Positions 54,019 to 62,185 of a stretch of 64,000 nucleotides of DNA are shown piece by piece. The position numbers and the translations under genes are program-made. The notes under the pieces are model-generated. The model was not told the DNA's origin and did no database searches. It was given only the letters and a program-made list of their open reading frames with translations. Origin of the DNA: Cutibacterium acnes. Lineage in GTDB: Bacteria > Actinomycetota > Actinomycetes > Propionibacteriales > Propionibacteriaceae. The first letter of the stretch is position 1, and each line of letters starts with the position of its first letter. The stretch is taken from the NCBI RefSeq assembly GCF_003030305.1, contig NZ_CP023676.1, positions 2,232,001 to 2,296,000 on the forward strand, read 5' to 3'.

Positions 54019-55554
54019 ATGAACCCAACCACCGTTGACGCCGGTGCCCCGCTCACTCCCCGCGACGTCGTCGCAGTCGCTCGGCTGGGAGCCCAAGTGA
54101 CCGTGGGAGAGGACGCGATAGAGCGGGTCAAACGGGCCTCTGACCTCGTCGAGAGCCTGGCCGACGACCCCACCCCTCATTACGGCATCTCCACCGGCTT
54201 CGGTGCGCTGGCCTCGACCCGGGTGCCGCGTGACTACCGCGTGGCTCTGCAGCATTCACTCATCCGTTCTCACGCCGCGTCGACCGGACCGCGGGTCGAG
54301 AGCGAGGTCATCCGCGCCATGATGACCCTGCGCCTCAAGACGATGGCATCTGGCCACACCGGCGTACGTCCGAAGGTCGTCACTGCCTACGCCGATCTGC
54401 TTAACTCCGGGCTCGTCCCAGTCGTGGGGGAATATGGGTCTCTTGGCTGTTCGGGCGACCTCGCCCCGCTAGCCCACTGTGCCCTCGTCCTGACCGGCGA
54501 AGGGACCGTCCTCACCCCTGACGGTGACGAAGTCGATGCGGCTACCGGCCTGGCCCAGGCCGGGCTGAAGCCTGTGTCCCTGCGCGAGAAGGAGGGGCTG
54601 GCCCTCATTAACGGCACTGACGGCATGCTCAGCCAGCTCATCATGGCCCTAGCTGACCTCGACGTTCTCGTTCCGACGGCTGATCTGGCGACCGCAATGA
54701 CCGTCCAGGCGCTGTGCGGCATTGATCGGGTCTTCGCCCCTGACCTTCAGGCCCTGCGGCCCCATCCAGGCCAGGCCACCTCGGCCGCCAACATTCTCGC
54801 TTTGCTAGAAGGTTCTGACCTCATCCAGGCCGGTCGTGAAGGTGCCGCCAAGCGAGTCCAAGACGCCTACTCCTTGCGCTGTGCCCCACAGGTCCACGGC
54901 GCCGTCCGCGACACGATGGCCCATGCCCTGCAGGTAGCGAAGGTCGAGTTGGCCTCGGCTGTCGACAACCCAGTCATCACCGACGACATGAGGGTAGAGT
55001 CCAATGGCAACTTCCACGGCGCCCCCGTGGCGTATGTGCTTGACTTCTTGGCGATTGCTGCAGCCGACCTCGCGTCGATGAGTGAGCGCCGCACCGACCG
55101 CATGCTCGACCCGGCCCGCAACCGTGACCTACATCCCTTCCTGGCCGACGATCCCGGCGTCGACTCCGGGCATATGATCGCTCAGTACACTCAGGCCGGC
55201 ATCGTCTCGGACATGAAGCGACTGGCCGTACCGGCCTCAGTGGACTCCATTCCAACCTCAGCCATGCAGGAAGACCACGTCTCGATGGGATGGTCGGCTG
55301 CCCGCAAACTGCGCCGCGCCATCGACGGTATGGGAGCAGTCATTGGTATCGAGATCCTGACCGCCGCCAAAGCCATCCAAATGCGCGGTTTGGAGCCCTC
55401 GAAGCTGGTGGCCGACGTCATCGAACGAATGCGCCAGACCATTCCTGGCCCCGGGCCAGACCGCTTCCTCGCCCCCGAAATCGACGAAGCCCACCGCCTG
55501 GTGGCCTCCGGCGAGCTCCTCGAGGTCGCCCGTCAGAGCGTGGAAGTGAGTTAA
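54019..55554 (+). CDS. hutH: Histidine ammonia-lyase
   Basis: A 511-aa lyase deaminating histidine to urocanate, the first pathway step. Motifs are YGISTGFGALAST, the MIO-forming site GSLGCSGDLAPLAH, and a C-terminal SMQEDHVSMGWSAARKLRRA. The MIO triad reads Cys-Ser-Gly, where enteric enzymes have Ala-Ser-Gly; Ser and Gly are kept, so a MIO could still form. ATG 54019 is preferred over ATG 54013 because AAAGG lies 6 nt before it. It is the last gene of the operon (hutU, M20 hydrolase, hutF, hutI, hutH). No hutG or hut regulator is present in the window. Confidence 0.94.
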   Translation: MNPTTVDAGAPLTPRDVVAVARLGAQVTVGEDAIERVKRASDLVESLADDPTPHYGISTGFGALASTRVPRDYRVALQHSLIRSHAASTGPRVESEVIRAMMTLRLKTMASGHTGVRPKVVTAYADLLNSGLVPVVGEYGSLGCSGDLAPLAHCALVLTGEGTVLTPDGDEVDAATGLAQAGLKPVSLREKEGLALINGTDGMLSQLIMALADLDVLVPTADLATAMTVQALCGIDRVFAPDLQALRPHPGQATSAANILALLEGSDLIQAGREGAAKRVQDAYSLRCAPQVHGAVRDTMAHALQVAKVELASAVDNPVITDDMRVESNGNFHGAPVAYVLDFLAIAAADLASMSERRTDRMLDPARNRDLHPFLADDPGVDSGHMIAQYTQAGIVSDMKRLAVPASVDSIPTSAMQEDHVSMGWSAARKLRRAIDGMGAVIGIEILTAAKAIQMRGLEPSKLVADVIERMRQTIPGPGPDRFLAPEIDEAHRLVASGELLEVARQSVEVS

Positions 55555-55594
55555 CCACGCACGATTCGTGTACATGGCTCCGGTAGCCTGGGGC

Positions 55595-55679
55595 GTGCTC
55601 TGCCCATGCAGAGGTGAGCCAGTTGAGTTGCGTGTCGTCCGCATCTCGAGTGTCCTCCCCGCCGCTGCGGGGGTCGGCG
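55595..55679 (+). CRISPR. Two degenerate type I-E-like repeats around a 31-bp spacer-sized gap
   Basis: GTGCTCTGCC and GCAGAGGTGAGCC (55595-55620) keep the stem and GTGAGCC end of a type I-E repeat. A second element at 55652-55679 contains TCCCCGCC-GCT-GCGGGGGT, identical to the repeat at 56471 except for the three loop bases and the 3' edge. The gap between them is 31 bp, spacer-sized. They lie upstream of the cas1 remnant, which is unusual, and part could be decayed cas1 coding sequence. Low confidence. Confidence 0.35.
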
Positions 55680-55690
55680 GCGAGCTGTGA

Positions 55691-56069
55691 TTCATCTACA
55701 TCGAGCACTGCATTGTCAACCGGGATTCCAATGCCATCACGGCATCAAACCAGCGGGGGGACGGTACATGTCCCGGCGTCGATCATCGGAGCGCTGCTAC
55801 TCGGCCCAGGAACCAATGTCACCCATCAGGCGATGGTACTCCTGACCGAGTCAGGTGCGGCGACTGGCGACATCGATGACCTTGCTGGGGTCACTCGACG
55901 AGCCATGCGCGATGCCTTCCACGAGTCGAAACTACTGACCAAGTGTGTGCAGGACATCCACGTCCTCCTGGACGCCCCCGGTGATCCTGACGAGGGATAC
56001 GGCTGGGACATCGTCGACTTGTGGGACGACCGGGAAGGCGTAGTGGCCGGTGGAAGGTCCTGGGGCTAA
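55691..56069 (+). pseudogene. cas1: Truncated, frameshifted CRISPR integrase Cas1 (type I-E)
   Basis: Pieces of Cas1e, the spacer integrase, remain. FIYIEHCIVNRDSNAITA starts at 55691. Then G6 at 55755-55760 (five expected) shifts the frame to GTVHVPASIIGALLLGPGTN, VTHQAM. After SGAATG the sequence jumps to VTRRAMRDAFHESKLLTKCV, QDI, and ends WDIVDLWDDREGVVAGG. Intact Cas1e is about 300 aa; roughly 170-200 central residues, including the catalytic Glu/His/Asp region, are deleted. An in-frame TGA lies just upstream of the first piece. The TAA is 2 bp before the cas2 ATG, keeping the original cas1-cas2 order. Confidence 0.85.
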
Positions 56070-56071
56070 TC

Positions 56072-56416
56072 ATGACCGTACTTGTCCTCACCGCATGTCC
56101 AGCGGATCTACGCGGACATCTCACCCGATGGCTGCTCGAGATCAGCCCAGGAGTTTTCGTCGGTCACGTTCCGGCTCGCGTCAGGGATGCACTGTGGGAC
56201 AGGGTCATCGAGATGCGCCGGGATGGCCGCGCGATCTTGGTGTATACGGTTCGCGGTGAACAACACTTCGAGTTCCGGGTGCACCGCCATGACTGGGAAG
56301 TGGTCGACTTCGACGGGCTGAAGCTCATGCGGAGGCCAAACAATCGAGGTCAGACCTCAACACTCCGGCCAGGGTGGAGTTCAGCTGCGCGGCGCCGCAG
56401 AGCTTCGACACGTTAG
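56072..56416 (+). CDS. cas2: CRISPR-associated protein Cas2, type I-E
   Basis: A 114-aa Cas2e: MTVLVLTACPADLRGHLTRW, LLEISPGVFVGHVPARVRDA, RVHRHDWEVVDFDGLKLMRR. It forms the adaptation complex with Cas1. It looks full length and unbroken, but its Cas1 partner is truncated and no effector (Cascade, cas3) genes are in the window, so it is unlikely to function. It follows the cas1 remnant by 2 bp and leads into a leader-like stretch and a single repeat. Confidence 0.88.
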   Translation: MTVLVLTACPADLRGHLTRWLLEISPGVFVGHVPARVRDALWDRVIEMRRDGRAILVYTVRGEQHFEFRVHRHDWEVVDFDGLKLMRRPNNRGQTSTLRPGWSSAARRRRASTR

Positions 56417-56470
56417 ACCGAGTACACTCGTATCTGGTAACTGCTCCTGCATCAGTCGTAGTCGGCTGGT

Positions 56471-56498
56471 GTATTCCCCGCCTATGCGGGGGTAGGCC
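56471..56498 (+). CRISPR. Single leftover type I-E CRISPR repeat
   Basis: One 28-bp unit containing TTCCCCGCCTATGCGGGGG, starting GTA and ending TAGGCC, matches the type I-E repeat shape of this genus (CCCCGC stem). It lies 54 bp after cas2, where the leader end and first repeat belong. No second copy follows; the sequence runs into the 3' end of the sir2 remnant at 56523. The array has collapsed to one repeat. Confidence 0.7.
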
Positions 56499-56522
56499 GA
56501 AGCCACACACGAGGGCCACCCG

Positions 56523-57256
56523 TCAGGGCATCACGGCACGCTGAACCGCAGACAACGTCTTACCTAAGCCATCGTGGATGACAAGGTCGGCGGCCCGGTC
56601 GTAGCCGGTGGCCTCACGGTTAATAAAAACCAGGTGCCGGCCGCGGAAGAACCTCAACAAGGCTGCGGCCGGGTAAACGTTGAGCGAAGTGCCTCCAACG
56701 ATAAGCAGATCGGCAGTACTGATCGCGGTAGTGGCGTTGTCGAGATCCTGGCTCCGCAGGGATTCCTCATAAAGAACGACCTCGGGACGCACCATCCCCC
56801 ACACGAGCACCGCGGGACTCCAGGAGCGTCCATGATCACCGAAAGTGGATGGGCCCGCCCACAAGCCAGGCAGCGGTTGCGGTGCACCGACCCGTGCAAC
56901 TCGATCACCTGACGAGACCCAGCTTCTTGGTGTAGACCGTCGATATTCTGGGTGATGATTGTTGAGACTTGCCCGGCTCGTTCCAGGGCAGCCAGGGCAC
57001 GGTGACCAGCATTGGGCCTGGCCTGAGGATGGACGAGGTAGGTGCGGTAGAAGTCGAAGAACTCCGCGGGATGCTCAACTAAACAGCTGTGACTGAGCAT
57101 GTACTCCGCGGGGAAGGGCAGGTCATGCTGAGTGGTGTAAAGCCCGCCAGCCGAGCTAAAGTCCGGAATACCTGATTCGGTGGACATTCCGGCGCCGCCG
57201 AAAAACACTGTCGACGTCGACTCCTCGATCCAATGCGCGAGCTGTTCCCCGGTCAT
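56523..57256 (-). pseudogene. Sir2-type NAD-dependent deacetylase, frameshifted
   Basis: The first part encodes a sirtuin: FFGGAGMSTESGIPDF, ITQNIDGLHQEAGS, IELHGSVHRNRCLACGR, CSCGG. At a G5 run (56796-56800, minus strand) the frame shifts. The rest, MVRPEVVLYEESL, TADLLIVGGTSLNVYPAAAL, LVFINREATGYDRAADLVIH, continues in the next frame to 56523. One extra G would restore a protein of about 244 aa. Sirtuins remove acyl groups from lysines using NAD. It lies 2 bp after the upstream unknown gene. A sequencing or assembly error in the G-run is possible. Confidence 0.8.
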
Positions 57257-57258
57257 TG

Positions 57259-57978
57259 TTAGGCTTGCCTCAGCAGGGTACGGACGAGGTCGGGCTCGCT
57301 AACCATGTCAAGGCTGGCAAAGACGTTGGAGACATCGACCTCAGGGCGCTGCCAGCCGATGGTCGCGGCATGGGCGGCCAGAGCGACACAGATCTCCTGA
57401 CAGCCGTCAATGAGCCACTCGGGGTCGACGTCAGGATTGACGTGGCGGGAGAACTCGGCGGCGTCATGACGCTGGGCTGCGAGGATTGCCGACAAGCCGC
57501 TGCGCAATTGTTCGACGGCCTCCTCCCCCATGGTGGAGACGACAATCGGGTCAGCCAAGTCACGACGTACTCGCTCGACAAGCAGCCCAGGAACGTCGGC
57601 GGCGGTGAGGTTGTCGTGGTCAAAAAGCCAGTCTGGTAGATAAGCCTCCACCGCATCCTCGTCGACCTGCTCAACCCGCTTGGCGACGGCCTCTAGCAAG
57701 CTGACGCCGAGCATGACGGCACCCTCAAGCTGACATAGCGGGGTCAAGGCAATGGTGATCGCGGCTCGTCCGGACTCCAACGGATTGAGCTGCTCACCTC
57801 GCTCTTGCGCTCGCAGCTCCTCCTCGCTGGCGCGACGCAACACCTCGAAGGACTCTGCGGGCGGTATCTGCACGGTCTGCGGATCAGCCTCCACCTCGTC
57901 GGTCTCGGGGAGCGGGGCACCGACATCGTCGGGGTCACACCAAGTGGTAGGAGCCTGTGGAATGTCGTTCATGGTCAT
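57259..57978 (-). CDS. Unknown protein, 239 aa
   Basis: I do not recognise a family. The N-terminal 60 residues are acidic and Pro-rich (WCDPDDVGAPLPETDEVEAD) and probably disordered. The rest is helical, with a hydrophobic segment AAITIALTPLCQLEGAVMLG that is more likely a buried helix than a membrane span. There is no signal peptide. AGGAAAG precedes ATG 57978. It sits directly upstream of the sir2 remnant (2 bp), so the two probably form one transcript. Confidence 0.6.
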   Translation of the reverse strand: MTMNDIPQAPTTWCDPDDVGAPLPETDEVEADPQTVQIPPAESFEVLRRASEEELRAQERGEQLNPLESGRAAITIALTPLCQLEGAVMLGVSLLEAVAKRVEQVDEDAVEAYLPDWLFDHDNLTAADVPGLLVERVRRDLADPIVVSTMGEEAVEQLRSGLSAILAAQRHDAAEFSRHVNPDVDPEWLIDGCQEICVALAAHAATIGWQRPEVDVSNVFASLDMVSEPDLVRTLLRQA

Positions 57979-58051
57979 TCATCTTTCCTGTCGTAGGCCG
58001 AGGTTGATGGAGTATGCCGGATCGCCGCCGACCCCACCAGCCAACCCGATC

Positions 58052-59299
58052 TCACCTCACGATCTCACCCTTCGCGAGCTTAATGAGACGGTCAAGCACC
58101 GCCCCACCTGAGGCGTTCGACCCGTTATGCTCGTATTCGGTCGTCACCCAGGCGTGCATCTGCGGCAGCAGGGCTGCCGTCTCGAGAGAGAACTTGCGCG
58201 GCACATATGCATCGTCGTGGTACACCGCCGCAGCACACGGCACCTCAGCAGTCCGGAGCACGTCGGGGTCGTACAACTTTGGCCACGGATGATTCGCAAT
58301 GAGGTCAGCTACCTCCTTCCAAGGCCGCAACTCCTGATCAGTGTCAAACCATTCCGGCATGACGTGTTCACCCGTCAGGAGGGTAGGGTCCTCCCGGAAG
58401 TCATCAGGTAGCGTCCGGGCAGCCGACCAATCGGTGACCACACCGTCGGCATAGGACGATTCATGAATGACGGCATATAGCGGGTTACGTCCGTCGTAGG
58501 GCAGCAGCTCGGCCAGGTCATGACGGAACGCCCGCGAAGTGTGCGGGTACTCCAGCAGGTAGTGCAGCTTTTCTGCCCCGCCCGAAGCGCCCAACACATG
58601 CCCCAGCGACCGCAGTCGTGATGGACACACGACGTCACCGCTCGGGGTGGCGATCTCGCCTTTCTTCGCCAACGCCGCCAACTCAGCGAACCGCACCCTG
58701 TCCCCGGGGAAGCGCTTGTAATACTCCAGCGACTTGGCACGCAGCTGCTCGTAGCAGGCTGCGTAGATATCGTCAGCGGATCGCCCGACCGCCGACAGAC
58801 CACCAGTGAAGTACCCAGCCGACAACGACTCCGGGTAGGTAGACAAATACCTGAGCAACGTGAATCCACCGAAGGACTGGCCCAGAGCCGCCCACTTCTG
58901 GATCCCGAGGTGTCGACGAATATCCTCACAGTCCTCAACGATCTCGTCGGCACGAAGATGGGTGAGGTACTCGGCCTGACTAGGCGCATCCCCCACTGGC
59001 TCACTCACCGGAGACGACAATCCCGTGCCGCGCTGATCGAGCAAAACAAGCTGGTAGTCCTCCAACGCGCGCGACAGCCAACCGGGAAACCCGGGGTCAC
59101 GCAAAGTCGGGCGGGGAGACTCACACCCCGGACCGCCTTGCAGGAAGACCAGGTAGGGCTTGTCGGTTCCGTTGGGGGTGGCCACCAGACGCGCGTACAC
59201 CTCAATAGTGCGCAAATCGTCAGGATTGCTGCGATTCAGCGGGACCCTCAGACGAACGTCATCGGTCAGCAGGCCAGGAATGTTGCGGTTCCACGTCAT
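58052..59299 (-). CDS. Proline iminopeptidase-like alpha/beta hydrolase (S33)
   Basis: A 415-aa hydrolase releasing N-terminal proline from peptides in this family. The oxyanion region is LVFLQGGPGCESPRP, LLDQRGTGLSSPV is typical of prolyl aminopeptidases, and the nucleophile elbow is GQSFGGF. The Asp region is near AAAVYHDDAYVP, and the His lies in TEYEHNGSNASGG. The length is that of the larger actinobacterial type. There is no signal peptide, so it is cytosolic; it could process proline-rich peptides imported by the opp system. No good Shine-Dalgarno is seen. Confidence 0.88.
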   Translation of the reverse strand: MTWNRNIPGLLTDDVRLRVPLNRSNPDDLRTIEVYARLVATPNGTDKPYLVFLQGGPGCESPRPTLRDPGFPGWLSRALEDYQLVLLDQRGTGLSSPVSEPVGDAPSQAEYLTHLRADEIVEDCEDIRRHLGIQKWAALGQSFGGFTLLRYLSTYPESLSAGYFTGGLSAVGRSADDIYAACYEQLRAKSLEYYKRFPGDRVRFAELAALAKKGEIATPSGDVVCPSRLRSLGHVLGASGGAEKLHYLLEYPHTSRAFRHDLAELLPYDGRNPLYAVIHESSYADGVVTDWSAARTLPDDFREDPTLLTGEHVMPEWFDTDQELRPWKEVADLIANHPWPKLYDPDVLRTAEVPCAAAVYHDDAYVPRKFSLETAALLPQMHAWVTTEYEHNGSNASGGAVLDRLIKLAKGEIVR

Positions 59300-59612
59300 G
59301 GGATCAGCCTATGAGGTCCCGACGCCCTCACGTCGGTTCTAGCGTTCGTTCCCTCTCCCAAGGCCATCGTCGTCACTATCGCGGAGTTGAAGGAGCGAGA
59401 CCGTCCCTTCAGTATTTTCTCAGTTTTCTGCCCTAGTCCAGTCTTGCTCCACCTACCATCGCGCCTTGTCGCAAGGGCTCAGCGGCGTCTTCACTTGAAA
59501 CTACCGCGTGACACCCACTCACCTATACTGAGCAAATTTTGAGAATCTCTCAGGAACACGTACAGTTCATCAAGCCCTTTAAACCTGCGGCAACGCTCGG
59601 AAGGAACATCAC
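59300..59612 (+). other. Gene-free upstream region of the RlpA-like gene
   Basis: About 310 bp with no gene. Visible elements are TTGAAA near 59497 and TATACT near 59524 (spacing too long for a standard promoter), a small TTGAGAATCTCTCA palindrome near 59538, and GGAAGGAAC as Shine-Dalgarno before ATG 59613. A c-di-AMP (ydaO) riboswitch, often found before actinobacterial wall-hydrolase genes, was looked for and not seen. Confidence 0.4.
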
Positions 59613-60644
59613 ATGACCAACACCTCGACCAACGCCGGGACGACTCTCAAGCGCACCGTCGCTCTGGCCGCTGCGGCGAGTCTCGCCGTCATGGGCACCA
59701 TCGCCGAGGAGGCTCACGCCGCCCCTGCCGGCAACCTTGGGGCTCATGCCGAGAAGGCTCCCACCCAGCACACCAAGAAGGCACCGGCTGAACAGGCCAA
59801 ACGCGCCACGACGTACACCGCTCGGTTCGCGCTTACTCGCGTCCACCTCAACGTCCGTTCTGGACACAGCACTGAGTATCGACGCTACGGGCTCCTCCGT
59901 CCCGGCGACAAGCTCCTTATTATCGGCGAGGATGTCCGGGGCTGGACTCCTGTCAACTACCGCGGCAAGACTGCCTGGGTGGCCACCCGTTACATCACTA
60001 AGATGAACCGTCCGGTCGGTATCTACGCCCAGCGTGGCGATCACAATGCCCGCTCGAAGGCTGTCCAGCGCGACCTATCGACCCTCAACTACTTCCCGGC
60101 CAAGTGGGTCGGCTTGCCCTATGGCCCGATCACTACCAACGCCGTCAAGGTGTTCCAGAGGGCCAACGCTCTCAAGCAGACTGGCGTGACCGACGCCGTC
60201 ACCCTGGGACTGCTCAAATCGAAGGCCGACTACCAGCGAGCCGCAGCGGCCGAGAAGAGCTCCACGTACAAGCACGCGGAGCATCACTCCGAGCACTCCT
60301 CGAGCACCTCCCGCTCGACTGCCCGTCCAGCGCGCAACACGTCCCCCGACGTTTCCACGAGTGGTATAGCTGGAAGCTGCCAGGCTTCCTTCTACGACGA
60401 TTCCCAGACCGCCTCCGGTGAATCCTTCAGCTCGTCAGCCCTGACGGCTGCCTCCAAGACCTACTCTTTCGGCACTCGCCTCAAGGTCACTAACAAAGCC
60501 AATGGACAATCAGTCGTGGTGCGCGTCAACGACCGTGGACCCTACGTCTCTGGTCGCTGCCTAGACCTCTCCTCGGCCGCCTTCTCTCGGATCTCGTCGC
60601 TCAGCGCTGGCGTTGCCGACGTGACCTATGCGAAGGTCTCCTGA
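59613..60644 (+). CDS. Secreted SH3, peptidoglycan-binding and RlpA-domain protein
   Basis: A 343-aa exported wall protein. The signal peptide is about residues 1-36 (ending EAHA). An SH3 domain covers about 65-130 (LNVRSGHSTEYRRYGLL, GWTPVNYRGKTAWV). A peptidoglycan-binding_1-like domain covers about 135-205 (VQRDLSTLNYFP, TTNAVKVFQRANALKQTGVT). A Ser/His/Arg linker follows, and then a C-terminal double-psi beta-barrel RlpA domain (ASFYDDSQTASGESFSSSAL, VRVNDRGPYVSGRCLDLSSA). RlpA relatives cut or bind naked glycan strands at septa. The combination fits a cell-wall remodelling protein. A 19-bp hairpin follows the gene. Confidence 0.88.
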   Translation: MTNTSTNAGTTLKRTVALAAAASLAVMGTIAEEAHAAPAGNLGAHAEKAPTQHTKKAPAEQAKRATTYTARFALTRVHLNVRSGHSTEYRRYGLLRPGDKLLIIGEDVRGWTPVNYRGKTAWVATRYITKMNRPVGIYAQRGDHNARSKAVQRDLSTLNYFPAKWVGLPYGPITTNAVKVFQRANALKQTGVTDAVTLGLLKSKADYQRAAAAEKSSTYKHAEHHSEHSSSTSRSTARPARNTSPDVSTSGIAGSCQASFYDDSQTASGESFSSSALTAASKTYSFGTRLKVTNKANGQSVVVRVNDRGPYVSGRCLDLSSAAFSRISSLSAGVADVTYAKVS

Positions 60645-60671
60645 CCGAATACCATCGCAGCAGATTGTGAC

Positions 60672-60714
60672 AGCGTCGGCCCCCCGATCCCTGGTGGATC
60701 GGGGGGCCGACGCT
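60672..60714. terminator. Strong bidirectional terminator hairpin
   Basis: A perfect 19-bp GC-rich inverted repeat (60672-60690 and 60696-60714) with a 5-nt loop lies between the convergent RlpA-like and PRC-barrel genes. It is followed by AGTTTC on the plus strand. Confidence 0.85.
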
Positions 60715-60735
60715 AGTTTCAATACTTCTAAGGCA

Positions 60736-61551
60736 TCAACCAGCCGGAGCCTCCGGGCCGTCGTTGAACCACCAGGTCGCTTGACCCGGAACCCCAGCCC
60801 TCTTAGCTTCCTCAGGCGCCTCAACCTTGTCGAAGTCGTGGATATTGCCCTCGGAATCCTCCCAGCACACCACCTCACGGCGCACCGGGATCTGCACGGT
60901 CACCAGGTCTGTGACGACGTAGCGACGCAGCTTGGCACCGGCAGGCAGCCCCACAGCCGGGGCGGAATCGACGGTGTGAGCTTCCTCGTCACCGTGATCG
61001 TCGCTGAGCACCTTGGGACGGTTCTCTTCGTCGTCATCGGTATCCTCAGCGTCAGAGCCGGCCTCGGAGACGACGATCGGGGTGACGACAGTGTCCTGAC
61101 CAGCCTCGTCGGCATCAGGCTCAGAGTCGTCAACCACATCGGCCTCGACAATGTCAGACTCGCTGACGGCACCACGTCCGGGATGGGCAATGGCTATGTC
61201 GTCGTCATCGCTAATCTCCAAGCCAGAACGACGAGCAGGTTCCATGCCGTAATGCCCGTAAACCTCGGCCTCGCGGTCGCGCGAGAGATCGTCTTCCTCG
61301 GACGCCTCGGGAGCCGTTTCGATGAGGTTTCGACTAAACGGGACGTTGACCTGGCTAGTGGAGTATTCGGCGCCTCGCACCGGAATGAAGTACTCATGGC
61401 CCTGCGAAAGCACGGTCACAAAGGTCGCAGCTCCGGTGACCTCGTCGGCAAAGATCTGCTGGATCGTCCCGACCTTCTCGCCGTCCGGTCCGACGACTTC
61501 GGCGTCGAACAGTCCGGGGATGTCCTTGGGATCCATGGCACTGATGTCCAT
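60736..61551 (-). CDS. PRC-barrel domain protein with DUF2382-like end
   Basis: A 271-aa cytosolic protein. Residues about 10-80 form a PRC barrel (GLFDAEVVGPDGEKVGTIQQ, IFADEVTGAATFVTV). A long acidic, disordered middle (about 90-190, many D and E) follows. The C-terminal piece KLRRYVVTDLVTVQIPVRRE resembles DUF2382, usually found with PRC barrels in stress-related proteins. ATG 61551 is chosen because GAGAGG lies 6 nt before it, although the frame opens 13 codons earlier. It is a single gene; the function is unknown. Confidence 0.8.
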   Translation of the reverse strand: MDISAMDPKDIPGLFDAEVVGPDGEKVGTIQQIFADEVTGAATFVTVLSQGHEYFIPVRGAEYSTSQVNVPFSRNLIETAPEASEEDDLSRDREAEVYGHYGMEPARRSGLEISDDDDIAIAHPGRGAVSESDIVEADVVDDSEPDADEAGQDTVVTPIVVSEAGSDAEDTDDDEENRPKVLSDDHGDEEAHTVDSAPAVGLPAGAKLRRYVVTDLVTVQIPVRREVVCWEDSEGNIHDFDKVEAPEEAKRAGVPGQATWWFNDGPEAPAG

Positions 61552-61838
61552 GTATCGACCTCTCGCTAGGGGGTTGGAACGTACGCGCATACGCGTACTC
61601 TTTATTCAGCTTGTCATACCGTGCTGTGCAACTGACGCAACGTCGCCGGGCGCGTCTCGAAGTAAGACGCACCCAACGGTGATCGAAGTGCTTTATCCGA
61701 GACCCGACATCAGCATGCGTTGATCGCACTGACCATCCTGTTTAAGGCTGTTTTGTTGGCTGCCAACCCGAACGTAGTGACACCCTCAGCATCCAGTGGG
61801 TGTATTTCTCAGCCTGTCGCATGCTCCCGTGGGCCCAT

Positions 61839-61867
61839 CTGCCAGGATCACAAGGAGCTTGTAGGAT
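61839..61867 (+). promoter_or_regulatory. Putative promoter for a leaderless transcript
   Basis: CTGCCA (61839-61844) and TAGGAT (61862-61867) are spaced 17 bp as -35 and -10. TAGGAT ends 6 nt before GTG 61874, so the transcript would start at or next to the start codon. An AAGGAG lies about 20 nt before the GTG, too far to act as Shine-Dalgarno. Confidence 0.5.
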
Positions 61868-61873
61868 CGTTCT

Positions 61874-62185
61874 GTGATCTTCAAACGTGTCGGTGACTCC
61901 CGTCCATACCCTAGCCACGGGTACACGCAGAAGAAATGGTCCCAATTGGCGCCCGTTCAGGTGCGTCTGGACCAGCTCGTCACGACAAAGAGCACCCTGA
62001 ACTTGGCGAATCTCCTCGAAGATGACTCCACCTTTTATGGAGACCTCTTCGCCCACGTCGTAGCTTGGCATGGCGACCTCTACTTAGAGGACGGCCTGCA
62101 TCGCGCTCTGCGTGCCGCACTGCAACAGCGTCAGACCCTGCACGCTCGTGTCCTTGACCTGAATGGCCGTCATGACTTTCGATGA
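61874..62185 (+). CDS. Small conserved actinobacterial protein, ParB-like features
   Basis: A 103-aa cytosolic protein with GTG start. PVQVRLDQLVTTKSTLNLAN and AWHGDLYLEDGLHRALRAAL recall the ParB/Srx fold, in which an E/D-G-x-H-R motif binds or cuts nucleotides. Relatives often carry an automatic label as VapB antitoxin, but no toxin gene is present. It overlaps the following LytR_C gene by about 23 bp, so the pair is co-translated. A role linked to the envelope is possible from that pairing. The start has no usable Shine-Dalgarno and looks leaderless. Confidence 0.7.
   Translation: MIFKRVGDSRPYPSHGYTQKKWSQLAPVQVRLDQLVTTKSTLNLANLLEDDSTFYGDLFAHVVAWHGDLYLEDGLHRALRAALQQRQTLHARVLDLNGRHDFR

Noticed and set aside
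57500-57800. Membrane helix in the unknown 239-aa protein
   Set aside because: The hydrophobic stretch is interrupted by Glu and Gln and lacks flanking charges; more likely a buried helix.
59300-59612. c-di-AMP riboswitch before the RlpA-like gene
   Set aside because: The conserved ydaO core elements were not found in the leader by eye.
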